Positions 9,277 through 18,605 of a stretch of DNA of 64,000 nucleotides are shown piece after piece. Each line of letters begins with the position of its first letter. Position 1 is the first letter of the stretch. This DNA is from Companilactobacillus hulinensis. Lineage in GTDB: Bacteria > Bacillota > Bacilli > Lactobacillales > Lactobacillaceae. Below the pieces are notes generated by a model. That model was not told the DNA's origin and made no database searches. It saw only the letters and a program-made list of their open reading frames with translations. The stretch covers positions 1-64,000 of the forward strand of contig NZ_RHOO01000002.1 in NCBI RefSeq assembly GCF_003946555.1, given 5' to 3'. The translations under genes were made by a program, and so were the position numbers.

Positions 9277-9718
9277 AGACTTTTTCAAATACTTCGCATA
9301 GGCAAGGCATGTCTTCGGTGAACTTTTTGCCAGCTTCCGCATATTCTTTGGTGAAGAAATCTTCATGAATTTCACGCCAATATTTCAAACTTCGGTCTCC
9401 TTCGCCTTCATGATAGGCGTGTTCTGCGCTGACCAAATTAAAAGGTACAACTTCAGTCACAAGTGTTTTGGTGATACAAACAGGTAATTCATTTGCATCA
9501 AGAATAATATTGTAATCACCAACTGTAGGCATATATTCTGTCTCAGTGTATAGATCATACGATGAAGTCGTAGCCGTTTTGATTCCTTTATCAACTAATT
9601 CGGCCAGAGTTTGGGGATCGCTGCCAAAAATTGTAATGTCCCCGATGGGGTAGTCCTCACGGGGGCTCTTGTTCTCCAAGAACTTGTCCCAGTAAGCTTT
9701 AATAATGTGTTTGTCCAT
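9251..9718 (-). CDS. ASCH-domain protein (YhfF-like)
   Basis: A 155-residue ASCH protein of the longer YhfF type. Visible motifs are an N-terminal helix AYWDKFL, the GIKTATTSS loop, and an ELPVCITKTLVTEVVPF strand pair followed by EGEGDRSLKYWREIHEDFF, which matches the conserved C-terminal E-G-(D)-xSL-x-W-R segment. Related proteins include amidohydrolases acting on acetylated cytidine, so a nucleoside-processing role is possible. ATG at 9718 lies eight bases after GGAGG; the TTG at 9733 overlaps that site and is rejected. First gene of a two-gene unit. Confidence 0.83.
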   Translation of the reverse strand: MDKHIIKAYWDKFLENKSPREDYPIGDITIFGSDPQTLAELVDKGIKTATTSSYDLYTETEYMPTVGDYNIILDANELPVCITKTLVTEVVPFNLVSAEHAYHEGEGDRSLKYWREIHEDFFTKEYAEAGKKFTEDMPCLCEVFEKVYDEVNGDI

Positions 9719-9806
9719 GAAACAAACCTCCAATTAATGATTATGTATAAATAATATCATTATTCATTAATCGAGGTGGGTAAACAAACAAGATAATCAA
9801 ATGAAT

Positions 9807-12746
9807 TTATGGTGCATCAGTTAGAATCCAATCCCACTTACTGTTAAATTCACCGGCTTTGGGTAATCCATCGAATTGAAATACGAGGGATAATTTTTGT
9901 TTTATAAGGTCAGTAAAATCAGTTTTGGTTAACCAAGTGCCATCTTTTGGATTGTTGCTGACACCAATTGGTAGATCATTTGTTGCACATTGTTGGCCTT
10001 CCCAATAAACACAATGGTTAAGTTTCATTTGTTCGTATTCGGAATTTATGAATTTGTTGATGTGCAGCGTAAGTTTCATTGGTTTACCAGTATTGGCACG
10101 ATAATCGTCAACTTCTAATTTATTTTCAAACTGTGGATGTATTTTAGAAGTGTTTTTTCCATCTAAAAAGTGTTTGCCGAAATCTATTTCAGTTGGAGCA
10201 GTCAATCTACAGGTTCCTTCTTTTCGTTGGAAGTAGAGTATATCTGAGCCATTAAGCCCATCGTCGTCGTAAATATTTACTATTATTTTATGAAGTTTCA
10301 GGTCAGTTAAATGGGAAATGTTAACTTGAGGTATTTCCCAATTGACTTCTTTTCCAAGATTGGGATTGCTTAAATTGGTGGTTATGATATTTTCGGGATT
10401 ATCGTCGATACTATAGGATATTTCTTTAATAGTTGGACTGTTAAGATCGGTCCAGTATCCCTTTAAATTAATAGTGTCACCATTTGGAGCAAAAGGGGAT
10501 GCTTCTGTTGAATATGGATTAGCAATGATTATTTGTGGTTCATTGGTAGGTGCTTTGGCAATATTTATAGTTGTAGTTTGGACAATAGATTTGTTTCCTT
10601 CTGAATCAACCATCCAAACATTAACTGTATGTAATCCTGGTTTATATTTTTGAATTGAAATGGTTTCATTCCAATCATGGGGAACCCCAGATGTTTTGTC
10701 TTTGTCATTTTGAGAATAAGTGTTGATTTTTTTCTTCTTTTTATCAGGATTCTCATCATCCATTGTCCAGAATAGGTCGCCAGATTCACTGTCGAAGTCG
10801 TACCAGCTTCCTGTTAATTTGTAATCAGTCTGTCCAGCCTCAATATTGTCTGGTTTATCTTTAGTACCATTTTGATCAAGGATAATTACTGGAGCAAATT
10901 TTTCATCCATGATATCGAAAGTTCGAGAATATCGGATTGTTTTACTATCATCCACCTCAAGAGTTGTTGGTTCAGTACGCATGGTTACTCCGGCATCCCA
11001 CAAGTAGGTATTTTCATCAATATAGGCTCCAAAATCCTTTTTGCCATAGATTCTGCCCAATTTCTTACCAGCGCCAGGATCGTGACCCTTGTCACCAGGA
11101 TCCTCATAAGTTCTAAACGAGTTGAACATTCCCTTTGGTAAGTTTCCCGGTTGATACCACGGGGTGTGATTGTAACGGTCGTTCATATGATGCTTCCACG
11201 GATTACCAGTAAATTTTGCTTGCAGTATACCAGTGAATACAAGTGACAATATCCCACCAGATGAGGTATAGCCTTTGAATTGATGACTTGAATCAGTAGT
11301 TGTCCGTGCTGCCCATGCCTCTGGTTCATTGTCAAGATTCATGTGGAAGTTGACTCTTGCATGGACACTGTCAGATTGAGCATACATGCCACGGTTGTTA
11401 CCAAGGGATCTCAGGGGAACGTAGCCACCGTGATATATTTTCTTGTCTTTATCGTATTCTTGAACGTAATCACGGTTGAAAGCGATGTTGTGGAACACGA
11501 AGCCAATGAAGTTTTTGAACTCTTTATCTCCAATATTCTTATAACTAACTTCAGTAACCATTTCTCCAGAACGATTGAACTTGATTATTATGGTCATTTC
11601 TAACTTATATTTGATTTTTCCAGCGACATACTGTTGTTGGAAAATAAGCTTTTGTTGTTCAAAGCCAGTTTGAGGATCTAATTTATAAAATAATTTCGGA
11701 ATTGTAAGCATTGCGACCGTTGAACCTAGGTGATCTGGTCCCATCATTGATGGCATAGTTTTGTGGTCGGTAACGTGATTGTAGTTATGTAGATCAGTAG
11801 TTACAAATGTTCCTTTAGAGCCGGTAACGTTATCTTTATGTTGACCGTCACCATTGTTGTGCGTGTAAATATGTCGTCCTTTTGTAATGAATTCTTTACC
11901 GACGTCATTGTCGCCTTTTTCACCGTCGTCAATGGTATTAAGTTCTTCATTATCGCCTTCTGGTTGCACAACCGTGGCAAAGTTTGGTGCTGTTAAACTA
12001 TCAAATCGACCGTCTTTGCCGCGGCCAGTATCTTTTTGATAAGCATCTTTAACGAGCATTTGCTTTCGAGCATAGAAGAAATCGCCGAAGTATAAGAATG
12101 GGGTTGCTTTGCTTCCACTGGCATGTTCTAAAGTAGGACCTCTGCTCAATCGAAGGTTATAGGTTTGTGTCCAATTTGTGTCGTCTTGATCATCATCTTG
12201 TGCGGCGGCTTTTTCTTTAGTTTCGTCGACAGTGTTGATATCGGTAAGGTTATTCTTTGATTTATCTTTTTCGTCTGCGTTATTTGTGAGGACGCTTTCC
12301 ATAGTAGGAAGTTTAGCCTCAACATCTAGTTTCTTAGATGCTAAAAAGTTATTTTTGGAATCTGTAATTGAAATTGTTATTGAATCTATTTTGTTAATTT
12401 TGAAATCGAATTCACCGTTGAGACTTTTGTCTACATGTTCTTTCAAATTAAGTAAGATGTTATTTTGATTCTTTTGCAAAGTTACGTTCTTATTACCAAG
12501 TTGCTTTTTTAAAATATCCAAATCAAATTTTGAAATATCGGAACTATTGATTGAGAGAACTTCTGTTTCAGATTTCAGGTTGTACTTGATTGTCCCCGTA
12601 AATCCATTATCAGTTTCTTTGATACTTGTGAATTCTGCTTTTGTTTCAGTAGTAGTAGTGGCGTAGCTGTATATAATATTGGTGAATAAGGTGGATAGTC
12701 CTAATAACAGTATTAGGACAAGGGATATCATACTTTTTATTATCAT
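9807..12746 (-). CDS. Large secreted WxL-type cell-surface protein
   Basis: A surface protein of about 979 residues. A signal peptide (MIIKSMISLVLILLLGLSTL, cleavage near residue 35) is followed by a low-complexity D/K/T region, a large central domain rich in aromatic residues and G (about 190-600), two Ig-like repeats (about 615-790, each ending in a Y/H-x-V-x-V strand) and a C-terminal domain ending in WDWILTDAP. That ending matches the distal Trp-x-Leu motif of WxL domains, which attach proteins non-covalently to peptidoglycan. No LPXTG is present. ATG at 12746 is 12 bases after GGAGG; the ATG at 12758 overlaps that GGAGG and is unlikely. It is not next to the DUF916 partners usual in WxL clusters. 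Confidence 0.78.
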   Translation of the reverse strand: MIIKSMISLVLILLLGLSTLFTNIIYSYATTTTETKAEFTSIKETDNGFTGTIKYNLKSETEVLSINSSDISKFDLDILKKQLGNKNVTLQKNQNNILLNLKEHVDKSLNGEFDFKINKIDSITISITDSKNNFLASKKLDVEAKLPTMESVLTNNADEKDKSKNNLTDINTVDETKEKAAAQDDDQDDTNWTQTYNLRLSRGPTLEHASGSKATPFLYFGDFFYARKQMLVKDAYQKDTGRGKDGRFDSLTAPNFATVVQPEGDNEELNTIDDGEKGDNDVGKEFITKGRHIYTHNNGDGQHKDNVTGSKGTFVTTDLHNYNHVTDHKTMPSMMGPDHLGSTVAMLTIPKLFYKLDPQTGFEQQKLIFQQQYVAGKIKYKLEMTIIIKFNRSGEMVTEVSYKNIGDKEFKNFIGFVFHNIAFNRDYVQEYDKDKKIYHGGYVPLRSLGNNRGMYAQSDSVHARVNFHMNLDNEPEAWAARTTTDSSHQFKGYTSSGGILSLVFTGILQAKFTGNPWKHHMNDRYNHTPWYQPGNLPKGMFNSFRTYEDPGDKGHDPGAGKKLGRIYGKKDFGAYIDENTYLWDAGVTMRTEPTTLEVDDSKTIRYSRTFDIMDEKFAPVIILDQNGTKDKPDNIEAGQTDYKLTGSWYDFDSESGDLFWTMDDENPDKKKKKINTYSQNDKDKTSGVPHDWNETISIQKYKPGLHTVNVWMVDSEGNKSIVQTTTINIAKAPTNEPQIIIANPYSTEASPFAPNGDTINLKGYWTDLNSPTIKEISYSIDDNPENIITTNLSNPNLGKEVNWEIPQVNISHLTDLKLHKIIVNIYDDDGLNGSDILYFQRKEGTCRLTAPTEIDFGKHFLDGKNTSKIHPQFENKLEVDDYRANTGKPMKLTLHINKFINSEYEQMKLNHCVYWEGQQCATNDLPIGVSNNPKDGTWLTKTDFTDLIKQKLSLVFQFDGLPKAGEFNSKWDWILTDAP

Positions 12747-12783
12747 AGCGGGGGTCATCCTCCGTTGCTTTATTTGTTCAATC

Positions 12784-12812
12784 AGATTAGCATACGCTTA
12801 CATTTTTCACAA
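12784..12812 (-). promoter_or_regulatory. Promoter with embedded cre-like site for the surface protein
   Basis: On the minus strand TTGTGA (-35, 12812-12807) and TAATCT (-10, 12789-12784) are 17 bases apart. Between them sits TGTAAGCGTATGCT (12802-12789), which matches the cre consensus TGWAARCGYTWNCW at 13 of 14 positions. A site in the spacer predicts CcpA repression on preferred sugars. Confidence 0.55.
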
Positions 12813-12893
12813 TCCAAAAAATACAATTTATTCATCGAAGTTTTTGAGTGCTCTATATTTAAATAATTATTTATCTTATTACTTATGGCATAT

Positions 12894-12929
12894 AAAAAAG
12901 AGCTTGGAGTCATTATCCAAGCTCTTTTG
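12894..12929 (-). terminator. Terminator of the two-component operon
   Basis: On the minus strand AAAAGAGCTTGGA pairs with TCCAAGCTCTTTT, followed by a T-rich run. It lies ten bases after the histidine kinase stop. Confidence 0.88.
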
Positions 12930-12939
12930 ATTTATAAAT

Positions 12940-14271
12940 TTAATGCTTGATAGGTAATTCAAAAATGAATTCACTACCGGTAGGTAAATTATCACGTACA
13001 AATATTTTACCATGATGTGTATTAATAATTTGGTGAGCGATTGCGAGACCTAATCCGTGTCCACCACTATTTTTGTTCCGAGATTTATCGACACGATAGA
13101 AGCGACCAAAGATTTTCTTTTTATCAGGATCACTAATCCCAATTCCGGTATCAGAAACAATAATCTGATATTTTGATCCTTCGATATGGTCATAGATACG
13201 AATGGTTCCATTTTCAGGAGTGTACTTTGTAGCATTATCCAGAAGAATGATCAGAACTTGTTTGATTTTGTCGCGGTCGACATTTAATTTGATATCGTTT
13301 TTGTGGTTTAAGTTAACTTGGAATACTTTAGACTGCGAATTAATGATTTCTTTGAACGGCATGATTGGATCTTTTAAGAAATATTCAGGTGTAGTCAATT
13401 GATAATCCATCTTAGTTGTCGCCTGATCAGAACGTGCCAATACTAATAGATTGTTTGTTAGTGAATTCAGTCGGCTGACCTCATCGAGTGAGACGGATAT
13501 TGATTCAGCTTCATCAATGATAGTCTGATGTGGCTTCGTCAGCATGTATTCCAGCTTACCTTGAATAATCGTCAGTGGTGTACGTAATTCATGTGCAGCA
13601 TCGTTAACGAATTCACTCTGTTGTTTCCACGACCTAATGATTGGGAACATACTGATACGAGTTAAGACGTATGACAGGATCAAAGCAATGACCCAAAAAA
13701 TAAAGAAAGTAATAATTAATATTCTTTGGAAGTTTTCAGTAGCCTGAATTTGGGTATCAATATTTTGCATGATCAAAACATAATGACCGGCATACATGGG
13801 GTTATTATTTGATTTTGATACTTTGATCAGTAGGGCACGAAAGTTCATTTTTTTTACAGCAATAGTTTGTTTCTGATTGAGGTTCCTCTTATTCAGTTTG
13901 ATGTTCTTTAAAACTGAGTACCGGTTTCCCAAACTTAATTTGTTCAATAACTTGCCGTTATCATCAAAAACCAATATTGAGGCTTGGAAGGGAGCCCGGG
14001 GTTCAGGTTGTTTGTTTTTGTCGTTCATTCTAGAACTACCAGGACCTTGCGGACCATTTTGAGTATTTGCTTGCATATTGGGTTGTTTTTTAATTGATGC
14101 AACTTGAGCTTTAATGTCAGAATCAATACTTCTATATGTGGAAGTTTGGAAGAGATTAAAAATAATTATTCCCAAAGTTAAGAAGAGGATGGCAAAAGTT
14201 GCCATGATTGATATGAAAAGTTGAAGCTGCTGTCTGCGAGTGATTTTGTTCTGCTTAGTTTTAGCCTTCAT
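12940..14271 (-). CDS. Sensor histidine kinase (OmpR-partner type)
   Basis: A membrane-bound kinase of 443 residues. TM1 is at about 15-40, then an extracellular domain with a polar, P/N/Q/G-rich stretch (QNGPQGPGSSR), TM2 at about 185-205, the H-box AAHELRTPLTII with the phosphoacceptor His, the N-box LLDNATKYTPE, and G-boxes DTGIGI and GHGLGLAIA. The frame is open to a TTG at 14289, but I prefer ATG 14271, which overlaps the response regulator by 11 bases. Neither start has a strong ribosome binding site, so coupling is likely. The divergent glycosyltransferases are the probable target. Signal unknown. Confidence 0.93.
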   Translation of the reverse strand: MKAKTKQNKITRRQQLQLFISIMATFAILFLTLGIIIFNLFQTSTYRSIDSDIKAQVASIKKQPNMQANTQNGPQGPGSSRMNDKNKQPEPRAPFQASILVFDDNGKLLNKLSLGNRYSVLKNIKLNKRNLNQKQTIAVKKMNFRALLIKVSKSNNNPMYAGHYVLIMQNIDTQIQATENFQRILIITFFIFWVIALILSYVLTRISMFPIIRSWKQQSEFVNDAAHELRTPLTIIQGKLEYMLTKPHQTIIDEAESISVSLDEVSRLNSLTNNLLVLARSDQATTKMDYQLTTPEYFLKDPIMPFKEIINSQSKVFQVNLNHKNDIKLNVDRDKIKQVLIILLDNATKYTPENGTIRIYDHIEGSKYQIIVSDTGIGISDPDKKKIFGRFYRVDKSRNKNSGGHGLGLAIAHQIINTHHGKIFVRDNLPTGSEFIFELPIKH

Positions 14272-14947
14272 CTTGGACAATGTACCCAACGTTTCTAATA
14301 GTTTTGATCAAGTAATCATTGTTTGATGGACGTAATTTTTTGCGCAGATTACTCATATATACTTCAACAACCGTAATAGATGTATCTGAATCAAAGCCCC
14401 AGATGCGCTCGAAAATTTGGTCTTTAGTCAAAATAGTATTTTTATTCTGTAATAAATAAACTAATAAGTCGTATTCTTTTCCATTCAGTGAGATGACTTG
14501 ATCGTCCGCAGACACTTCATGATTATTCAAATTTACTTCAATGCTATTGATCTTTAAGATTGAATCATCGGCCATAACGCCACTTCTTTTCAGTAGTGCT
14601 TTCACCCTAGCCTGTAGTTCTTCACGATGGAATGGCTTAGTTAAGTAGTCGTCAGCACCTAGATCGAATCCATGTACCTTATCATCTAATTCTGCTTTGG
14701 CAGTCAAAATCAATACTGGAGTAGTTATTTTATCTGCACGAATATTTTTTAGAATATCATATCCATTCATTCCTGGAAGCATCAAATCAAGAATTATCAA
14801 ATCATGAACATCTTCAGTTGCTGCAAATTTACCACTTAATCCATCATTCTCAATATCAACTTCCGCAAAGTCGGATAGAAACGATGCAATATTGTTTGCT
14901 AAATTCTCATCATCCTCAACAACAAGAATCTTAATATTATTTTGCAT
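14261..14947 (-). CDS. OmpR-family response regulator
   Basis: A 228-residue regulator: an N-terminal receiver domain with acidic pocket (VVEDDE), the phosphorylated Asp in LIILDLMLPGM, Thr in LTAKAE and Lys in DYLTKPF, then a winged-helix DNA-binding domain (about 130-228) with the usual VVEVYMSNLRKKL recognition helix. ATG at 14947 follows GAGGAGA. It is the first gene of the kinase operon and is divergent from the glycosyltransferase unit. OmpR-type proteins bind direct repeats spaced 10-11 bp, and such repeats occur at 15033-15049. Confidence 0.95.
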   Translation of the reverse strand: MQNNIKILVVEDDENLANNIASFLSDFAEVDIENDGLSGKFAATEDVHDLIILDLMLPGMNGYDILKNIRADKITTPVLILTAKAELDDKVHGFDLGADDYLTKPFHREELQARVKALLKRSGVMADDSILKINSIEVNLNNHEVSADDQVISLNGKEYDLLVYLLQNKNTILTKDQIFERIWGFDSDTSITVVEVYMSNLRKKLRPSNNDYLIKTIRNVGYIVQDEG

Positions 14948-15032
14948 AAACTTTCTCCTCAGCTGTGTATCCTAGTTATTTATACGAAGATACTCTTTAA
15001 TCAATACGTTTATTATAAAGCATTTTTTTAAC

Positions 15033-15063
15033 TTTAAGCTTAATTTAAGTTAGCATGGATAAT
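15033..15063 (+). promoter_or_regulatory. Candidate response-regulator box and promoter
   Basis: TTTAAG occurs at 15033-15038 and again at 15044-15049, exactly 11 bp apart, followed by a -10-like GATAAT at 15058-15063. The repeats occupy the -35 position, as in activated OmpR-family promoters. The unit starting at 15097 lies just downstream. Confidence 0.5.
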
Positions 15064-15096
15064 CTGTTCACATCGTCAAGAAAGGATGTTAAGCAG

Positions 15097-15186
15097 ATGA
15101 AAAATAAACTTAGAAAGTTTAGTCCCATTTTCTTATCGGTCCTCGTTTACTTCTTCATTTGTTTTCTAATCAATATTGCCTTTTAA
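15097..15186 (+). CDS. 29-residue single-pass membrane peptide
   Basis: ATG at 15097 has AAAGGA about nine bases upstream and the frame ends in TAA at 15186. The peptide is a basic N-terminus (MKNKLRKFSPIF) followed by a hydrophobic segment (LSVLVYFFICFLINIAF), so it is one membrane helix. It sits 18 bp before the GT39 gene and downstream of the presumed regulated promoter. It could assist the enzyme or be a leader peptide. No family recognised. Confidence 0.6.
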   Translation: MKNKLRKFSPIFLSVLVYFFICFLINIAF

Positions 15187-15204
15187 GGGATTGGAGTTTG
15201 ATAA

Positions 15205-17598
15205 ATGATGCAAAACGAGCCAACACGCACCACACAAAATAAAAAGGTAAGTCTTTGGACAAAAATCAGGTTAATCAAATATGATTACTGGTTGATTGCT
15301 ATTTTAATTTTAGCGGCCTTCTTATACACATGGAATATTTGGGAAGCAGGGGAAGCTAATAGTTTCTATACCGCTGCCATAGTCAGTATGACTAAGAGTT
15401 TTAAAAATTTCTGGTATGCCAGTTTTGATCCAGCAGGATTCATTACTGTTGATAAGCCACCAGTGGCACTTTGGTTTATGGCAATTAGTGCCAAGATATT
15501 TGGAGTTCACGGTTGGAGTGTAGTTTTACCATCGATTCTATTCGGAATCGGTTCGGTATATCTTATGTACAACTTGATCCACAAACGTTTTGGCAAAATT
15601 CCAGCGAGATTAGCAGCATTAATTATGACGCTGACACCAATCGCAGTCGCTGATTCCAGAACAAACAATATGGATGCAACATTGATTTTCTTCTTGTTAT
15701 TATCGATATTCTTTGTTCAAAAAGCTGTCTTTAAGAATCAACAGAGATATTTATGGATTGGATTCTCATTAATGGGAATAGCTTTCAATGTTAAAATGCT
15801 GCAAGCCTTTATGATTTTACCAGCATTGTATTTCTACTATTGGATAGCTACAAATATTGGTTGGAAAAAGAAACTGGCACATTTAGGAATAGCCACAGTT
15901 TTCTTAGCGGTATTCACATTGATCTGGCCATTGTCAGTTGATATGACGAATTCGTCAAGTCGCCCCTATGAAGGTGGATCGGAGACTAATTCTGCCTTGG
16001 AACTTGCCTTTGGGTATAACGGTACCCAAAGATTATTGGGACAGACAACTGGTACAGGTGGAGCATTCCCCGGTATGGGTTCGAGTTCTAAAAAGAGCTC
16101 AAAGAGTATGACGCCACCAAATGGTACATCTTCTAAGAAGTCTTCGAGCTCATCATCAAATAACCCACCTGCGAAGCCAAGTGGGTCAGCAGGTTCTAGT
16201 TCATCATCTAAGAAACCTAGCGGAACACCACCAAATGGTAAAGGAATGCAAAAAGGAGGCCAAGGTGGACCAGGTGGAAGTAATAAAGGCGGCACGGCTG
16301 GTGCTGGAGGTGGAGCTTTCAGTATTGGTACAGTCGGACCATTTAGATTATTTGGACTTGATTTAGGACCACAAATAAGTTGGCTTCTAATAATGTCTAT
16401 CTTGGGATTAATTTCCAGTTACTTCTATTTCCGTGGTTCAAAGATGAAAAAGTGGTGGTCATTAACACCACAACGTAAGGAATTATGGCTCTGGGCTGGT
16501 TGGTTAGTTCCAGTTTATGGATTCTTCTCAGTTGCCAGTTTCTTCCATCCTTATTACACGATCATGCTAGCACCGGCAATCGCTGCTTTAGGCGGTGTTG
16601 GTATCTATACAATGATCAAACAGTGGAAACAAAAATCACTGTGGTCAATGTTATTGCCAGTAGCAATATTATCAACCGCAGCACTTCAAGCTTGGTACGT
16701 TGCACAGTATTATTCAATCTTGGCTTGGGTATTGTTAGGATTAGGAGTTCTGATATCTATTCCGTTATTCGTACTACCTTGGATCTCATTGAGTTTGAAG
16801 AGCAAGCATATGATCCCAATATCTGCCGTTATTTTGATAATGTTAGCACCAAGCTTTTGGTCATTAACACCAACGCTTGCTGGTGAATCAGCTCAGATTC
16901 CAACTGCTGGACCATCATTATTAACATCTGGTGGCGGTGGAATGGGCACCAATGCCGGAGGGTTAGGTGGTTCAACTGATTCTACATTGCTTAAGTACTT
17001 GGAGAAGCATCAAGGCAATGCTGAATACTTATTTGCTACAGATGACTCAAGTACCGCTGCACCTTATATTATTTCAACTGGTAAAGCGGTTATGTCTATT
17101 GGTGGATTCAATGGTACTGATAAGGCTATTACACTAAAACAATTTAAGAAGTTAGTTAAAGAAGGAAAAGTTAAATATTACTATTCAGGTGGTAAAACCG
17201 GTGGAAGCAATACCGCAATTGTTAACTGGATCAAGAAGCATGCTAAGAAAGTTAAGTTAAGCAGTAATACTTCGGCAACTTCATCAATTACAACAAGTAC
17301 CAAGGTTAGTTCTGCATCCACAAATGAAATGGGTGGGACGCCACCATCAGGATCTGGTTCAGGTACAGCGCCAAGTGGAGCTCAAGGTGGTACACCGCCA
17401 TCAGGTTCCGGATCTGGTAGTGCACCGAACGGAGCTCAAGGCGGTACGCCACCATCTGGTACTTCAAGTAAGAAGATGAAGAAGCCCTCTAAGAAACCAT
17501 CAGGTACTGGTACTGCTCCTGAAGGAATGACTGGTGGAATGGGTGGACCTGGCGGTTCAACCGGCACGCTTTATGATCTATCAAGTATTTATGATTAG
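15205..17598 (+). CDS. GT39-family membrane glycosyltransferase (ArnT/YkcB-like)
   Basis: A 797-residue polytopic enzyme of the ArnT/PMT clan (GT-C fold), which moves a sugar from an undecaprenyl-phosphate carrier to an envelope acceptor outside the membrane. It shows the N-terminal catalytic loop region after TM1 (ANSFYTAAIVSMTKS), FITVDKPPVALWFMA, and LTPIAVADSRTNNMD, all typical of the clan. Two low-complexity inserts are visible: S/K/G/P-rich at about 290-365 and a C-terminal tract with 18-residue repeats at about 710-785. A Gly-rich loop is common in this family. ATG 15205 follows GGAG. The GT2 gene directly behind it would supply the lipid-linked sugar. Confidence 0.88.
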   Translation: MMQNEPTRTTQNKKVSLWTKIRLIKYDYWLIAILILAAFLYTWNIWEAGEANSFYTAAIVSMTKSFKNFWYASFDPAGFITVDKPPVALWFMAISAKIFGVHGWSVVLPSILFGIGSVYLMYNLIHKRFGKIPARLAALIMTLTPIAVADSRTNNMDATLIFFLLLSIFFVQKAVFKNQQRYLWIGFSLMGIAFNVKMLQAFMILPALYFYYWIATNIGWKKKLAHLGIATVFLAVFTLIWPLSVDMTNSSSRPYEGGSETNSALELAFGYNGTQRLLGQTTGTGGAFPGMGSSSKKSSKSMTPPNGTSSKKSSSSSSNNPPAKPSGSAGSSSSSKKPSGTPPNGKGMQKGGQGGPGGSNKGGTAGAGGGAFSIGTVGPFRLFGLDLGPQISWLLIMSILGLISSYFYFRGSKMKKWWSLTPQRKELWLWAGWLVPVYGFFSVASFFHPYYTIMLAPAIAALGGVGIYTMIKQWKQKSLWSMLLPVAILSTAALQAWYVAQYYSILAWVLLGLGVLISIPLFVLPWISLSLKSKHMIPISAVILIMLAPSFWSLTPTLAGESAQIPTAGPSLLTSGGGGMGTNAGGLGGSTDSTLLKYLEKHQGNAEYLFATDDSSTAAPYIISTGKAVMSIGGFNGTDKAITLKQFKKLVKEGKVKYYYSGGKTGGSNTAIVNWIKKHAKKVKLSSNTSATSSITTSTKVSSASTNEMGGTPPSGSGSGTAPSGAQGGTPPSGSGSGSAPNGAQGGTPPSGTSSKKMKKPSKKPSGTGTAPEGMTGGMGGPGGSTGTLYDLSSIYD
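17332..17463 (+). repeat. 54-bp coding tandem repeat
   Basis: The 54-bp unit encoding GGTPPSGSGSG(T/S)AP(S/N)GAQ occurs at 17332-17385 and 17386-17439, with a partial third copy to 17463 (GGTPPSGT). Copies differ at synonymous positions, so the array is not freshly duplicated. Confidence 0.85.
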
Positions 17599-17623
17599 TT
17601 TTACACGAAAGGAATGAGTATTC

Positions 17624-18589
17624 ATGGCTCAATTGATTTCAATTGTCCTGCCGGTATTCAATGAAGAGCCGGGTATTCAGGCAACTATTGATACACTATT
17701 AAATTTTACAGAGCAACAAAAGGAAGATTATGAATTGATATTTGTTGACGATGGTTCGAAAGATAAGTCGGTACAGATCATTCACAAAGCTATTGAACGT
17801 AACCCTAGTATCAAGTTAATCGAGTTCTCACGTAACTTTGGACATCAATTAGCTATTACCGCCGGTTTGCAATATACCAGTGGGGATGCGGTTGTAGTCA
17901 TGGATGCAGATCTTCAAGATCCACCAGAGGTAATTCCTCAGATGATTGAAAAATGGCATGAAGGTTACGATATTGTTTATGGCAAACGAATGCAACGTGA
18001 TGGCGAAACTGCCTTCAAAAAATTCACTGCTGCAATGTTCTATCGTACCTTTAAGAAATTAGCTACGATTGATATGCCACTAGATACTGGAGATTTCAGA
18101 TTAATGAATCGCAAGGCTGTTAAGCAATTACAGAAATTACATGAACAAGATCCGTTTGTTCGTGGACAAGTAACATGGATCGGTTTCAAACAAACGAGTG
18201 TTAAGTATCATCGTCAAGAACGTGTTGCTGGTGAAACTAAGTATCCACTATCCAAAATGATCAAATTGGCACTTGATGGAATTACATCATTTTCGATGAA
18301 GCCATTGCAATTTGCTAATATTTTCTCGATTGTGCCGATAGTAAGTGGAGTATTCTATCTTGGATATTTGGTAGCTAGTGGTAATTACACAGCATCTTCA
18401 GTTGGAGTAACTATCCTGTTGTTTACACTTGGATTACTGTTGTTATCTGTAGGTATCCTAGGAAGTTACCTTGGCCGTGTATTGGATCAGGTTAATAATC
18501 GACCAAGATTCATTGTTAGTGAAACTGAAGGATTCCAAGAGCGCAACAAGGGTATCCATCACTTAGAAGCCAGACAGATCAGGAATTAA
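17624..18589 (+). CDS. GT2 polyprenyl-phosphate glycosyltransferase (YkcC/GtrB-like)
   Basis: A 321-residue GT2 enzyme. An N-terminal GT-A domain shows SIVLPVFNEE, FVDDGSKDKS and the metal-binding VVMDADLQDPPEV, with the RNFGHQLAITAGL segment typical of dolichol/undecaprenyl-phosphate sugar synthases. Two C-terminal membrane helices (about 235-300) anchor it. It probably builds the lipid-phosphate sugar used by the GT39 enzyme 25 bp upstream, as in the ykcB-ykcC pair of Bacillus. ATG 17624 follows AAAGGA. The sugar is not known. Confidence 0.93.
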   Translation: MAQLISIVLPVFNEEPGIQATIDTLLNFTEQQKEDYELIFVDDGSKDKSVQIIHKAIERNPSIKLIEFSRNFGHQLAITAGLQYTSGDAVVVMDADLQDPPEVIPQMIEKWHEGYDIVYGKRMQRDGETAFKKFTAAMFYRTFKKLATIDMPLDTGDFRLMNRKAVKQLQKLHEQDPFVRGQVTWIGFKQTSVKYHRQERVAGETKYPLSKMIKLALDGITSFSMKPLQFANIFSIVPIVSGVFYLGYLVASGNYTASSVGVTILLFTLGLLLLSVGILGSYLGRVLDQVNNRPRFIVSETEGFQERNKGIHHLEARQIRN

Positions 18590-18605
18590 ACAGCATAGGT
18601 GGAAA

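Noticed and set aside
10872-11141. Plus-strand open frame opposite the large surface protein
   Set aside because: Antisense shadow of a well-supported coding sequence without start signals.
16485-16886. 133-codon alternative frame inside the GT39 gene
   Set aside because: The GT39 frame encodes conserved membrane helices over this stretch; the alternative frame has no start site and a random composition.
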